NCBI GenBank assembly: GCA_028873975.1
Contig: JAPPMO010000026.1
Coordinates: forward strand, 149,378-213,377
DNA length: 64,000 nt
Direction of reading: 5' to 3'
From: Chloroflexota bacterium
Lineage (GTDB): Bacteria > Chloroflexota > Anaerolineae > Aggregatilineales > Phototrophicaceae
Of the stretch, positions 26,262 to 35,169 are shown piece by piece; the stretch's first letter is position 1; each line of letters begins with the position of its first letter. Both the position numbers and the translations under genes were made by a program. A model generated the notes under the pieces. That model saw only the letters and a list, made by a program, of their open reading frames with translations. It was not told the DNA's origin and searched no databases.

Positions 26262-26993
26262 ATGGGAAAACTACAAAACAAGACGATCATCGTCACCGGC
26301 GCCAGCAGCGGATTTGGCGAAGCGATCGCCATTGCTTGCGCGGCAGAAGGCGCCAAGGTCAGCCTGGTCGCGCGGCGCGCCGAAGTATTGGAAAAAGTCG
26401 CCGCGGCGGCGCGCGTGAATGCTGGAGGCGAAGCCCTGGTCTGCCCGGCCGACGTCAGCGACGACGCCCAAATCCATGCCGCAGTCGAGCGGACGCGAGC
26501 GGCTTTCGGCGCGATTGATGTGCTGGTCAACAACGCCGGAACCAACATTCCGCAGCGTTCTATCACAGATACCTCGGCGGCGCAGTATCGCGAACTAATG
26601 GAAATCAACTTGACCAGCGCCTACGTCTTCACCAGAGCGGTTTTGCCGGAAATGAAAGCGCGCGGCGATGGGCTTATCATCAATATCGCGTCGCGGGCGG
26701 GCATGTTCCCCAGCATCGGCGCCGGCGTCGCCTACAGCACCAGCAAGATTGGCATGGAAGCGCTCAACGCGGTCACGAACGAAGAAGGCAACGCCCGCGG
26801 CGTGCGCGCCTGCCTCTTCAATCCTGGCGCGGGCAACACGCCCATCATTGACCGGCGGCCCCTCAAGTTCAGCCAGGAGCAAAAGATGAAAATGATCCAG
26901 CCGGAGGATATCGCGGCCACCGTAGTTTTCATCGCCGGTTTGCCGCCGCGCGTCAACATCGACCTGGTATCCATGTTGCCGACCCAGAGTTGA
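26262..26993 (+). CDS. Short-chain dehydrogenase/reductase
   Basis: The 243-residue SDR has 'TGASSGFG' (12-19) for NAD(P) binding, NNAG (90-93), and the catalytic S144, Y158 and K162. AGGAG lies 8-12 bases upstream of the ATG at 26262; a longer start at 26190 lies inside the preceding gene. The stop is directly followed by the ATG of the isomerase gene, so translation is probably coupled. It could oxidise a keto-deoxy sugar acid, but the substrate is not readable. Confidence 0.9.
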   Translation: MGKLQNKTIIVTGASSGFGEAIAIACAAEGAKVSLVARRAEVLEKVAAAARVNAGGEALVCPADVSDDAQIHAAVERTRAAFGAIDVLVNNAGTNIPQRSITDTSAAQYRELMEINLTSAYVFTRAVLPEMKARGDGLIINIASRAGMFPSIGAGVAYSTSKIGMEALNAVTNEEGNARGVRACLFNPGAGNTPIIDRRPLKFSQEQKMKMIQPEDIAATVVFIAGLPPRVNIDLVSMLPTQS

Positions 26994-27803
26994 ATGAGAC
27001 GCGCGTTGAATGAATTAGCCATCTTCACCAAACCCTGGAAGAACCTGCCCCTGCCTGAACTGGCGGCGCATATCAAGTCCCTGGGCTTCGACCTGATCGA
27101 ATTGCCGGTGCGGCCGGGCTTCCAGGTCGAGCCGGAAACAATTGAGCGCGACCTGCCGGCGGCGGTCAAACTGCTCGCCGAACATGGCATCCGCGTCTTG
27201 AATGTGACGGCAGCCCTGCCCTTTGATGACGAGCGGCTTTACAGCGCCTGCGCCGCTGCCGGCATCAAGATGAACCGCGTCATGTTCTGGCAAAATGATA
27301 TGGATTACTGGACCGCCGAAGCGCAAGCGCGTCGACGCCTGGATTCCGCCCTGCCCTTCTGCGAGCGATACGATGTACGGATCGGCGTGCAGAACCACAG
27401 CGGCAAGTTCGTCCCGGTCAACGAGATGGGCGCCTACCATCTGCTCAAGAATTACGACCCGCGTTATGTAGCCGCCGTTTGGGACCCGGCGCATAACGCC
27501 CTCGAGGGGATGGATAGCGACGCCGCCCTGGACATCCTGGCGCCCTACCTGTGCGTGGTGAACCTCAAAAACGCCTACTGGAGGCGTGTGACCGGTCCCG
27601 AAGCCGCAGCCGCCGAGTGGAAGATCTACTGGACGTCTGGGGCACAGGGGCGCGCTTCCTGGTCCCGCGTGATCGCGAAGCTGAAAGCGATTGACTATCA
27701 AGGACCGATCTGTTTCTCGGCGGAATACAGCGACGAGGAACGGGTTGACGAGTTGATCGTCCGGGACCTGGCTTTTGCGCGCAGATTATGGGCGGAGCAA
27801 TAG
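26994..27803 (+). CDS. Sugar isomerase/epimerase-like TIM barrel protein
   Basis: The 269-residue protein resembles the xylose isomerase-like TIM barrel group: 'VQNHSGKFVPV', 'AAVWDPAHNALEG' and 'ICFSAEYSD' place the usual His, Asp and Glu metal ligands at the ends of strands. It starts immediately after the SDR stop and ends 10 bases from the convergent permease gene. It probably interconverts or hydrolyses the sugar acid handled by this operon; an exact reaction cannot be assigned. Confidence 0.85.
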   Translation: MRRALNELAIFTKPWKNLPLPELAAHIKSLGFDLIELPVRPGFQVEPETIERDLPAAVKLLAEHGIRVLNVTAALPFDDERLYSACAAAGIKMNRVMFWQNDMDYWTAEAQARRRLDSALPFCERYDVRIGVQNHSGKFVPVNEMGAYHLLKNYDPRYVAAVWDPAHNALEGMDSDAALDILAPYLCVVNLKNAYWRRVTGPEAAAAEWKIYWTSGAQGRASWSRVIAKLKAIDYQGPICFSAEYSDEERVDELIVRDLAFARRLWAEQ

Positions 27804-27812
27804 CTGCGCGCT

Positions 27813-28694
27813 TCAGCCTTTGATGCCCGACGTGGCAATGCTCTCGATGAATGCCCGCTGCAGCGCCAAATAGAATATCAGAACCGGAATCGTCACCAGG
27901 GTCAGATAAGCCATTATCTCACCCCAGTATGTGTATCGCTGAAAGAAGTATTGCAAGCCGACCATGATCGGCCGCAGCTCCTCCGTGCGGACGGTCATCA
28001 GGGGCCAGATATAGGCGTTCCACATCAGGAGGAATTTCAGGATGGCGACGGTCGCCAGAATAGGACCGGAAATTGGCATGACAATGCGCGTGAATATCTG
28101 CCAAATGCTGGCGCCATCGATCCGCGCCGCCTCAACCAGTTCGTCGGGCAGATCACGGAAATACTGATAGAAGAGGAAGATGCCCAGCGAATCGGCGATG
28201 AAGGGAATGATCTGCACATGGTAAGTGTTGAGCCAGCCGATTTCGATGCCTTCGGGCCCGATCCAGGGCAGGTTGTTGACGACCAGCAGCAAGGGTATGA
28301 CGAGCACCTCGAAGGGTACGATAAACGTGGCAATGATGAATGTCAGCATGAGCTTTTTCCCGCGCCACCTGAGGAAGGCAAAGGAAAAAGCCGCCATCGA
28401 ATTGAGCAGGATGCTGGCCAGCACCGCCGCGACCGTGGTGAAGATGGAATTGAAGGCGAATTGAATCACCGGTACGCGCTCGACAGCGAAGGCGTAATTG
28501 TTGAGGGAAATATCGCCATAGGGCACAAAAGCCAGCAGCGAGCCGGAGTCGCGCAGCAATTGCAGATCCGGCTTCAAGGACGAGACGACCATGAAGACAA
28601 TCGGGAAAATGAAGATGGCCGAAATCAGGATTAACAGCGTGTAGCGCAAGCTGATGACCAGGCGATGTCGCGTTTCCCAAGACATGGTCGTCAT
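27813..28694 (-). CDS. Sugar ABC transporter permease, MalG-like (importer 2)
   Basis: The 293-residue permease has six hydrophobic segments, an EAA loop ('ELVEAARIDGASIWQIFTRIV') and C-terminal 'FIESIATSGIKG'. Its ATG overlaps the stop of the upstream permease (ATGA), so translation is coupled. It ends 10 bases from the convergent five-gene operon. Confidence 0.92.
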   Translation of the reverse strand: MTTMSWETRHRLVISLRYTLLILISAIFIFPIVFMVVSSLKPDLQLLRDSGSLLAFVPYGDISLNNYAFAVERVPVIQFAFNSIFTTVAAVLASILLNSMAAFSFAFLRWRGKKLMLTFIIATFIVPFEVLVIPLLLVVNNLPWIGPEGIEIGWLNTYHVQIIPFIADSLGIFLFYQYFRDLPDELVEAARIDGASIWQIFTRIVMPISGPILATVAILKFLLMWNAYIWPLMTVRTEELRPIMVGLQYFFQRYTYWGEIMAYLTLVTIPVLIFYLALQRAFIESIATSGIKG

Positions 28695-29836
28695 GAGGTG
28701 TCCCGATCGCGCGTCAGGTAGCGATTAACGATGGTAATGGCGAGCACCACGAAGAAGAGCACCACCGAGATGGCTGAACCTTCGGCGATATCTTGCTTGT
28801 CATAACCACGCTGTACCGCTTGATAGACGACGCTCTGCGTGGCGTCCAGCGGACCGCCGCGCGTCATGACATCCACCTGCACGAACAAACCCATAGCCTG
28901 GATAACGATGACGATTAGGATCAGGACGGCCGTGTTGCGCAGCCCGGGCCAGGTGACATAGCGGAATTTTTGCCAGGCGCCGGCGCCGTCCAGCCCCGCC
29001 GCTTCGTACAAGCTGACGGGAATCGTTTGCAATCCCGCCAGCCAAATGACCATGTGGAAGCCAACAGCTTGCCAAGCCGACATGGCGATCATCGCCGGCA
29101 TGGCGGAATAGGGATTGCCCAGCCAATCGACCGGCTGGAAACTGCCAAAACTAGCTATGCCCAGCAATGTGTTGAGCAAGCCGTTTTCACCATCGTAAAT
29201 GAAACGCCATAGCAGCGATACCACCACCATCGACACCACCACGGGCGCGAAGTAAATGGCGCGGAACACATTGATGAAAGGCAATGATTGGTTTAGCAAG
29301 AGTGCCAGCAAGAGCGCCAGCCCGCCCTGCAAGGGCGCGATCACCCCGGCGAATATCAGCGTATTGATCAAGGCGCGCAGGAAGACAACATCCGCAGCCA
29401 GGATCACTGTGCGGTTCTCGCCCGCTTGCCAGGACGTGAATTCGCGCAAGCCGTTCAATTCCGGGTAATCCGGGTTCTTTCGCGTGAATGTCCGTAGTCG
29501 AGGATAAGCGATACTGCCGTCATCGTCATAGACAATGAAGCCGCTGTCGTCGCGCTCCGGCTCCAGCGTGAAGACACGAACGGTCAAGAGCCGCTCGAAG
29601 TTGCGCATGCCCACCCATTCAGTCGGGTTTGGAGAAACCAGCCTCTGGTTGGTGAAGGACATGACAAAAGCCATTAAGAAGGGGATGACCAGGAATATGG
29701 TCAGGACGAGCAGAGCGGGGAAAGCCATCAGCCAGCCAGCAATAGCCTCGTTGCGCTGGTACAGCGGCGCGTCCTTTGGTATGAGCAAACGCACCCAAAG
29801 CGGCGCGTTCTTCCTCGTTTCCGATGCGCTAATCAT
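28691..29836 (-). CDS. Sugar ABC transporter permease with enlarged periplasmic loop, MalF-like (importer 2)
   Basis: The product is about 381 residues from the ATG at 29836; a TTG at 29857 is an alternative start. This is longer than the 300-320 residues usual for CUT1 permeases. The extra 70-80 residues, rich in Asp, Arg and Tyr ('DDSGFIVYDDDGSIAYP'), lie between the first two membrane segments, as the P2 loop does in MalF, where it contacts the binding protein. The EAA loop is 'SLYEAAGLDGAGAWQKFRYV'. Confidence 0.9.
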   Translation of the reverse strand: MISASETRKNAPLWVRLLIPKDAPLYQRNEAIAGWLMAFPALLVLTIFLVIPFLMAFVMSFTNQRLVSPNPTEWVGMRNFERLLTVRVFTLEPERDDSGFIVYDDDGSIAYPRLRTFTRKNPDYPELNGLREFTSWQAGENRTVILAADVVFLRALINTLIFAGVIAPLQGGLALLLALLLNQSLPFINVFRAIYFAPVVVSMVVVSLLWRFIYDGENGLLNTLLGIASFGSFQPVDWLGNPYSAMPAMIAMSAWQAVGFHMVIWLAGLQTIPVSLYEAAGLDGAGAWQKFRYVTWPGLRNTAVLILIVIVIQAMGLFVQVDVMTRGGPLDATQSVVYQAVQRGYDKQDIAEGSAISVVLFFVVLAITIVNRYLTRDRDTS

Positions 29837-29903
29837 GAGGCTGCCCAAAGGGACCAATTCGTATCGAGCGTGGCTCTTTTCGTAATCTCAAATCAATCAT
29901 TAT

Positions 29904-29940
29904 TTGCAGGGACGGGCCAAGGCTCGCCCCTGCAGTTCTT
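29904..29940. repeat. Hairpin repeat between binding-protein and permease genes (importer 2)
   Basis: TGCAGGGACGGGCC and GGCTCGCCCCTGCA form an imperfect hairpin that resembles the GTAGGGGCG palindrome family seen at 6146, 35009 and 40462. It lies in the 118-base gap between the binding-protein and permease genes, as at importer 1. Confidence 0.6.
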
Positions 29941-29954
29941 TTGTGTTGCGCCAA

Positions 29955-31220
29955 CTACATGTCGAAGCCGTAGCCCATGTTGTCTTCGATGTCGGCATCG
30001 ATTTCATCAACGGCCGCGTCCAGCGTATCCTGTACGTCAGCGCCATTGGCGATGTCCGCCAGGGCTTTCTCGAAAATCAGCGCCAGGGTGGCATAACCCG
30101 GCGTGACCGGGCGAATCAAAGCCTGCTGGTTGCTCAGCTCATAGAAAACTTCCAGCGGACCGCCAGCCGAATAGTTTTCGCTCATCGCGGCGGCATTTGG
30201 CGTCGCCGGCGCCAAACCGGTGGCATCGCTGAAAGCCGTCAACCACTCGTCCTGGATGGCAAATTCAATAAACTGGCTCACGCCTTCCGGATGTTCCGTA
30301 GTCGAGGACGCGCCCAACTGCCAGGAGGCGGCGCCGATGATGTTGCCGTGCCCAAAATCGGGGGCAGGCAGGAAGATCAGGTCTTCACCAACTTCTCCCA
30401 GCGTGGAAACGCCAGCCCAGTTTCCCATCCACTGCAAGGCGTACCTGCCATCGATGAAACCGGTCTCGCGATCACCGGTATCCTGCGACGTGCCAGGCGC
30501 CAGCCCCCGCTCGAAGAGACTCTGCCACCATTCGCCAAAGGCCACGGCTTCTTCACCATTCAACACGCCTTCCGCGGTCGTGTAGGTTTCGCGGTCGATC
30601 ATGTCGCCGCCAAAGCTCTGCAGGAAGGGCGAGAAGGCGTAGGGATACCATTCGCCAGTCCAAGCCATGCCCAGATCCAGGACATATTCAAAGTCGCCAG
30701 TAGCTTGCAGTTGCTCCAGAATGTCGTCAAATTCTTCGCCGGTCCAGGGTTCGTCCAAGGTCGGGATGCGAATGTCATTGGCTTCCAAGACCGAGCGGCG
30801 GGCGTAAATCGATACCGCCGCGTCCCACAAGCCGACCGCATAGAGTTCGCCATTCCATTCACCGATGGGACCAGGCAGGAAGTTATCCAGCGCGCCTTCC
30901 GACAACTGCAATGGCGCCATCCAGCCAGCCCAAGCCCAGCCCGGCATGACGGGACCATCCACATCAATGATGTCCGGCAGTTCTCCGGCGGCGGCCGCAG
31001 CAACGATGGATGAGTTGTAAGACTCCTGCGGGAAAGCCTCCAAGACAACCGTGTATTCCGATTGCGACGTGTTGAAGGCTTCAATGAGGTCTATAAACAC
31101 CTGATGCTCGGCCGCCCAGGCGCCGCCATGGTACCACATGCTGAGCTCGGTCTGCGCGCTTGCCATACCGCTGAATGCGATCAGCAGAATGGCTATCAAA
31201 ATCATGCGTCTCATGTTCAT
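29955..31220 (-). CDS. ABC importer extracellular solute-binding protein (importer 2)
   Basis: The 421-residue protein has a Sec signal peptide ('RRMILIAILLIAFSGMASAQ') and the mature start 'TELSMWYHGGAWAAEHQ' of sugar-binding family 1. An AAGGAG site lies 8 bases before the ATG at 31220. It heads an operon with two permeases. The 31221-31390 region just upstream has no clear promoter, but a terminator for importer 3 stands there, so a separate promoter is expected. Confidence 0.9.
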   Translation of the reverse strand: MNMRRMILIAILLIAFSGMASAQTELSMWYHGGAWAAEHQVFIDLIEAFNTSQSEYTVVLEAFPQESYNSSIVAAAAAGELPDIIDVDGPVMPGWAWAGWMAPLQLSEGALDNFLPGPIGEWNGELYAVGLWDAAVSIYARRSVLEANDIRIPTLDEPWTGEEFDDILEQLQATGDFEYVLDLGMAWTGEWYPYAFSPFLQSFGGDMIDRETYTTAEGVLNGEEAVAFGEWWQSLFERGLAPGTSQDTGDRETGFIDGRYALQWMGNWAGVSTLGEVGEDLIFLPAPDFGHGNIIGAASWQLGASSTTEHPEGVSQFIEFAIQDEWLTAFSDATGLAPATPNAAAMSENYSAGGPLEVFYELSNQQALIRPVTPGYATLALIFEKALADIANGADVQDTLDAAVDEIDADIEDNMGYGFDM

Positions 31221-31390
31221 AACTTTACTCCTTGTGAATAAATTGGATTAGATTCAGCAATAGCCGCTGTCCAAGAGTACGGCCACACGCGTTTCAGCAG
31301 TGGGAACAAGCGTTTGCGCGGCTGAAAAAGTCGCGCAGGTATATTAGCACGATATAGATTAGGCAAAAAGCGCTAATTCTCAACTGGCGG

Positions 31391-31432
31391 AAAAAACAGG
31401 CGGCGGCGAGCCCGGGACCCGCCGCCGCGCCT
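31391..31432 (-). terminator. Rho-independent terminator of importer 3 operon
   Basis: Read on the minus strand, a GC-rich stem (GGCGGCGGG / complementary arm CCGCCGCC, plus flanking AGGCG/CGCCT) closes a short loop and is followed by TTTTTT. It begins 27 bases after the stop of the binding protein at 31459. Confidence 0.85.
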
Positions 31433-31458
31433 GCGTGAACGAATTGCGACTGCGCGAG

Positions 31459-32805
31459 CTAGCCGCCCAACAACTCGTTGGTCTGATCATGCGCGCGCTG
31501 CACCACGACCGACGCATCCCGTTCCTCGCCCGTCCAGAGCAAGTCCATATTGGCCACCCAGACCGATGTCTCCCATTCCAGGTATTTCGGATGGTAGGCC
31601 GGGTGCACGCCATCGCGCGCGCCTATGACCGAGAATACCTCGTGGTAGGCGTCGGCGTAGGGCGCGTCATCGGGCGCCGCGCAATTATGAAACTCGGACT
31701 GGCTGGTCAATGCCGCGCCCATAGCGGCCGTGCGGCAGAGGTGAGCGGGGTTGGCCAGCGTGAAGCGGATCAACTCGTATGACAGATCGGGCTGCGCGGC
31801 CGAAGCCGGGACCGAAAAGGCGGAGCCGCCGATGAAGTTGTAGCGCCCGGCCGGACCGGTCGGCGTTGGCACGACGGTCCAGTTGAAGGAATCGCCTACC
31901 AGTTCCCACATGCGGGCGGCGGCGTCGTTCAGCGCATAGTGCATCGCGACATTGCCGTTAGCGAAGAGGAACTCGGTCGTGAAGCCGGTGGCGGCGACGG
32001 ATTCAGCCGTCGGGTGCGCGCCCGAATCCCAGAGCAGGTCGACCAGCCATTGCAGCGCCGCGACAGTTTCCGGCGAATTCATCATAGACGCGGTGTTCTC
32101 TTCGTTGAACAGCTCGCCGCCGAAGCTCTTGATGATCCAGTAGGCGCCGCCGGCGCCGCGGCCGACGCTGACCATGTTGCTGATGCCCCAGATGTCAGTA
32201 TCGCCATCGCCGTCGGTATCCTGCGTTAGCGCGTTGGCCAATTCCGTAAACTCTTCGAAGGTCGTGTGCTCGCCGGGCGGTTCGACGCCGGCCGCTTCAA
32301 AGAGATCGAGGTTGATGTAGAGCCCGCCGGGCGCCAGGTCATAGGGGATGGCGTACTGGCTGCCCTGGTAATTGAAGGCATCCACCTGCGAGGCGACGAA
32401 GCTCTCGGGCCAGCCGGGGATCGGGCAGGCTTCCAGGTAACTGTCGAGGTTCAGCGCCCAGCCATTGGCGGCGAAGGTATCGTTGCGGGTATCGTGCATC
32501 CAAGCCATGTCGATCTCGGCGCCGCCAGCCAACTGCGCCGGCAAGGTCGTCCAGTAATCCGTCCAGGAGACGCCCGTGTTGAGTATCTGTTCGACATTGG
32601 GATAGTATTCGCCGAAGAATTCGTCGAAGGCGAGCAAGAACTTGTCGACCTCGCCGGGTCCTTCCCAGCCGGTGATGGTGATGGCGCCGGACATATCGCC
32701 ATCTACAGTGCCGCATGTCCAGTCGGTCATGTCCTGCGCCGAGCCCGCGAAAGCAAAGCTGAACAGCGCCATGACTGAAACGATCAGAGCGATTTTGCGA
32801 ATCAT
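31459..32805 (-). CDS. ABC importer extracellular solute-binding protein (importer 3)
   Basis: The 448-residue protein has a Sec signal peptide ('KIALIVSVMALFSFAFAGSAQ') and a mature domain with 'ITGWEGPGEVDKFLLAFDEF', typical of sugar-binding family 1. AAAGGATG precedes the ATG. Unlike importers 1 and 2 it is the last gene of its operon, after both permeases, and is followed by a strong terminator. Substrate unknown; shared operator sequences link this importer with LacI 2 and the fucose genes. Confidence 0.9.
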   Translation of the reverse strand: MIRKIALIVSVMALFSFAFAGSAQDMTDWTCGTVDGDMSGAITITGWEGPGEVDKFLLAFDEFFGEYYPNVEQILNTGVSWTDYWTTLPAQLAGGAEIDMAWMHDTRNDTFAANGWALNLDSYLEACPIPGWPESFVASQVDAFNYQGSQYAIPYDLAPGGLYINLDLFEAAGVEPPGEHTTFEEFTELANALTQDTDGDGDTDIWGISNMVSVGRGAGGAYWIIKSFGGELFNEENTASMMNSPETVAALQWLVDLLWDSGAHPTAESVAATGFTTEFLFANGNVAMHYALNDAAARMWELVGDSFNWTVVPTPTGPAGRYNFIGGSAFSVPASAAQPDLSYELIRFTLANPAHLCRTAAMGAALTSQSEFHNCAAPDDAPYADAYHEVFSVIGARDGVHPAYHPKYLEWETSVWVANMDLLWTGEERDASVVVQRAHDQTNELLGG

Positions 32806-32862
32806 GGGTACATCCTTTCATAATTGAAAATGCGATTCCGAATAGAAGAATTTGTTGGTTGC

Positions 32863-33741
32863 CTAGCCACCTCCTTTGATGCCGCTCGTTACAATGCCGC
32901 GGACATAATACTTTTGTCCGACAACAAATGCGATCAAAACCGGGATGACGACAAATGTCGCGGCCGCCATGATCAGATGCCAGGGCGTGCGCATGCCGGA
33001 CTGATTCTGGAAAGACGCCAGCAGCAAGGGCAGCGTCTTGACCTTGGGTTTGCCCAGCACGATCAGCGGCCATTGGAAACTGTTCCAGGTGTTGACAAAA
33101 GTGAAAATGGCCAGCGTCGCCAGCGCCGGTTTGGTCAGGGGCAGGATGATCAACCAGTAGGTGCGGAAGAAACCGCAGCCGTCAATACGCGCGGCGTCCT
33201 CCAATTCACGCGGAATAGTCACCATGAATTGCCGCATCATAAACGTGCCCCAGGGGGTGAAGAGGAAGGGCACGATCACCGCTTGCAAGGTGCTGATCCA
33301 ATTGAAGTAGCGCATCTGCACATACAGAGGAATCAACAGGACGGTGAAGGGCACCATCATCAGCGAAATATAGAGCAGGAAGATCTTGTCGCGCCCGGGG
33401 TAACGGAGCCGAGCAAAAGAATAGCCGGCCAGGCTGGCAGTGAACAATTGGCCCAGCACCACCGCCGCGGCGACGATAGCGCTGTTGAGAAAGCCGGCAT
33501 CGAAATGCGTCATCGTCCAGGCTTCGGTGTAGTTCTCGAAGTGCCAGACTTCCGGGATGAATTCCGGCGGGTAGGTGTAAATGCCGCGGATATCTTTGAA
33601 GGAATTGGCGACCATCCAGGCGAAGGGCATGATGAAGATGATGCCCACGACCGCCAACACGACATAGGTGAATAGATCCACCAGGATCTTGACCTGCCGC
33701 TGCCCGAATAAACTGCCTTTCATCTTTGTCGCGCTCGCCAT
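32863..33741 (-). CDS. Sugar ABC transporter permease, MalG-like (importer 3)
   Basis: The 292-residue permease has six hydrophobic segments, the EAA loop 'ELEDAARIDGCGFFRTYWLIILP' and C-terminal 'YYVRGIVTSGIKGGG'. It lies 24 bases after the first permease. A later ATG at 33723 is a possible alternative start. Confidence 0.92.
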   Translation of the reverse strand: MASATKMKGSLFGQRQVKILVDLFTYVVLAVVGIIFIMPFAWMVANSFKDIRGIYTYPPEFIPEVWHFENYTEAWTMTHFDAGFLNSAIVAAAVVLGQLFTASLAGYSFARLRYPGRDKIFLLYISLMMVPFTVLLIPLYVQMRYFNWISTLQAVIVPFLFTPWGTFMMRQFMVTIPRELEDAARIDGCGFFRTYWLIILPLTKPALATLAIFTFVNTWNSFQWPLIVLGKPKVKTLPLLLASFQNQSGMRTPWHLIMAAATFVVIPVLIAFVVGQKYYVRGIVTSGIKGGG

Positions 33742-33765
33742 CGCTTTTGCCTGATTACTCCCTGC

Positions 33766-34731
33766 TTACTCGTCTTCGTCAAAGCCGAACACCCAGCGCC
33801 GCGCCAGATGCCATTGAATGATAGTGATGATAAGGATAATAACAAACAAGACCGCCGCCAGCGCCGCGCCGTAACCCATCTTGAAGAAGGTGAAGGCGTT
33901 CTGGAAGATGTAGAGCGTTAATGGCGTCGTCGCGTGGGCGGGACCGCCTTCGGTCAATATGTAGAATTGGTCGAAGGCTTGGAAGGCGCCAATCAGCGAG
34001 GTGACGACCACGAAGAAAAACGCCGGCGAGAGCATGGGCAGCGTCACATAGCGCATACGCTGCCAGCCGCTGGCGCCGTCTATGGAAGCCGCCTCGTAGT
34101 ACTCTTCCGGGATGCCCTGCAAACCGGCCAGCAGAATCAACATGGCGAAACCGATGCCCTGCCAGTTGCTCATGATGATGACGCTGGGCATAGCCCATTT
34201 GGTATCGTGAATCCATTTCGGTCCGTCAATGCCGAGCCATTCGAGAGCATGGTTGATCATGCCGATTTCGGGTTGGTAAATCCAGCGCCAGACTGTCGCC
34301 GCTGCCACTGTCAAGGTAATTTGCGGCAGAAAATAGACGGTGCGAAAAAAGATGATGCCGCGCATTTTGCGATTGAGCGCCAGCGCCAGCCAGAAGGCGA
34401 TGAAAATGCCAGTGGGCACGGCCACGAAGGTATAATAGAAGCTGTTGCCAAGCGACTTCCAGAAAAGCCTGTCATTGACCATGGTATCGAAGTTTTTCAG
34501 ACCGATGAACTCCGGCGCTTTCGCCAGGCTCCAGTCCGTGAGCATGATGTAAAAGGCGAAGAGAATCGGGAAGAGCATGAACACCAGGAACCCGATCAGG
34601 TTCGGCAAGAGGAATAAATAACCGGCGATTGATTCTTCTCGCCGCAGCCCGGTGAAGGCGCCCCGGAACTCACGTATTTTCGCCGCCCAAAGCGACTCGC
34701 CATCGCGCCTTGCTTTTATCGTCGCGGCCAC
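33766..34731 (-). CDS. Sugar ABC transporter permease, MalF-like (importer 3)
   Basis: The 321-residue permease starts at a GTG (34731) with GGGAGG seven bases upstream. It has six hydrophobic segments and the EAA loop 'EYYEAASIDGASGWQRMRYVTLPML'. It is the first gene of importer 3, about 150 bases downstream of a promoter with an operator at its start site. Confidence 0.92.
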   Translation of the reverse strand: MAATIKARRDGESLWAAKIREFRGAFTGLRREESIAGYLFLLPNLIGFLVFMLFPILFAFYIMLTDWSLAKAPEFIGLKNFDTMVNDRLFWKSLGNSFYYTFVAVPTGIFIAFWLALALNRKMRGIIFFRTVYFLPQITLTVAAATVWRWIYQPEIGMINHALEWLGIDGPKWIHDTKWAMPSVIIMSNWQGIGFAMLILLAGLQGIPEEYYEAASIDGASGWQRMRYVTLPMLSPAFFFVVVTSLIGAFQAFDQFYILTEGGPAHATTPLTLYIFQNAFTFFKMGYGAALAAVLFVIILIITIIQWHLARRWVFGFDEDE

Positions 34732-34866
34732 CTAGTCGCCTCCCGCGACATCATTATGCGGGGTTGTCGCAATGATCCTGTTCGCCAAAATCAATGACGG
34801 TGGTGCAATAATCATTCGTAGGACCGTCAACTATTCACCTGCAATTCAGCCGTTACAACCATAAAA

Positions 34867-34917
34867 CCGATTGCGCAACCGATACAATAATCTAACATGC
34901 GGATTTTGCTCTGTCAA
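34867..34917 (-). promoter_or_regulatory. sigma70 promoter and LacI-type operator of importer 3
   Basis: On the minus strand TTGACA (34912-34917) and TAGATT (34889-34894) are separated by 17 bases. At about +1 to +15 is CGGTTGCGCAATCGG (34867-34881), a near-palindrome with a central CG. It is related to both sites in the LacI 2 promoter and to the site at 23113-23126. Confidence 0.75.
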
Positions 34918-35008
34918 ACCGCGCGCTCCTGGCTAATGTATCATTTTCGGTTGAAATACTTTTACCCAGTTCACAGCATGGGATCACAAACCAAAATACC
35001 AACGATCT

Positions 35009-35085
35009 GGTAGGGGCGAGTCGGCGAGTCGCCCGATTCTCATTCAGTTTCTACACGTCGGGCGTTTCAGCGAAACGCCCCTACC
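35009..35085. repeat. GTAGGGGCG palindromic repeat
   Basis: GGTAGGGGCG (35009-35018) is mirrored, with one mismatch-free arm, by CGCCCCTACC (35076-35085). Inside are two smaller hairpins, including GGGCGTTTC AGC GAAACGCCC (35060-35080), the same core as at 6149-6169. It lies in the gap between importer 3 and the alpha/beta hydrolase gene. No other feature is visible in that gap besides the promoter. Confidence 0.7.
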
Positions 35086-35169
35086 GGCTGTCAGGTGGTT
35101 GTCGATGCGCGTCGGCGCGGTTAATCGCCCCCCGCCACTCTAGCCGCGGCCCCTCCATCAGCGCTCGCT

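Noticed and set aside
29904-31013. 369-residue reading frame on the plus strand
   Set aside because: It is antisense to the importer 2 binding protein and starts in a repeat.
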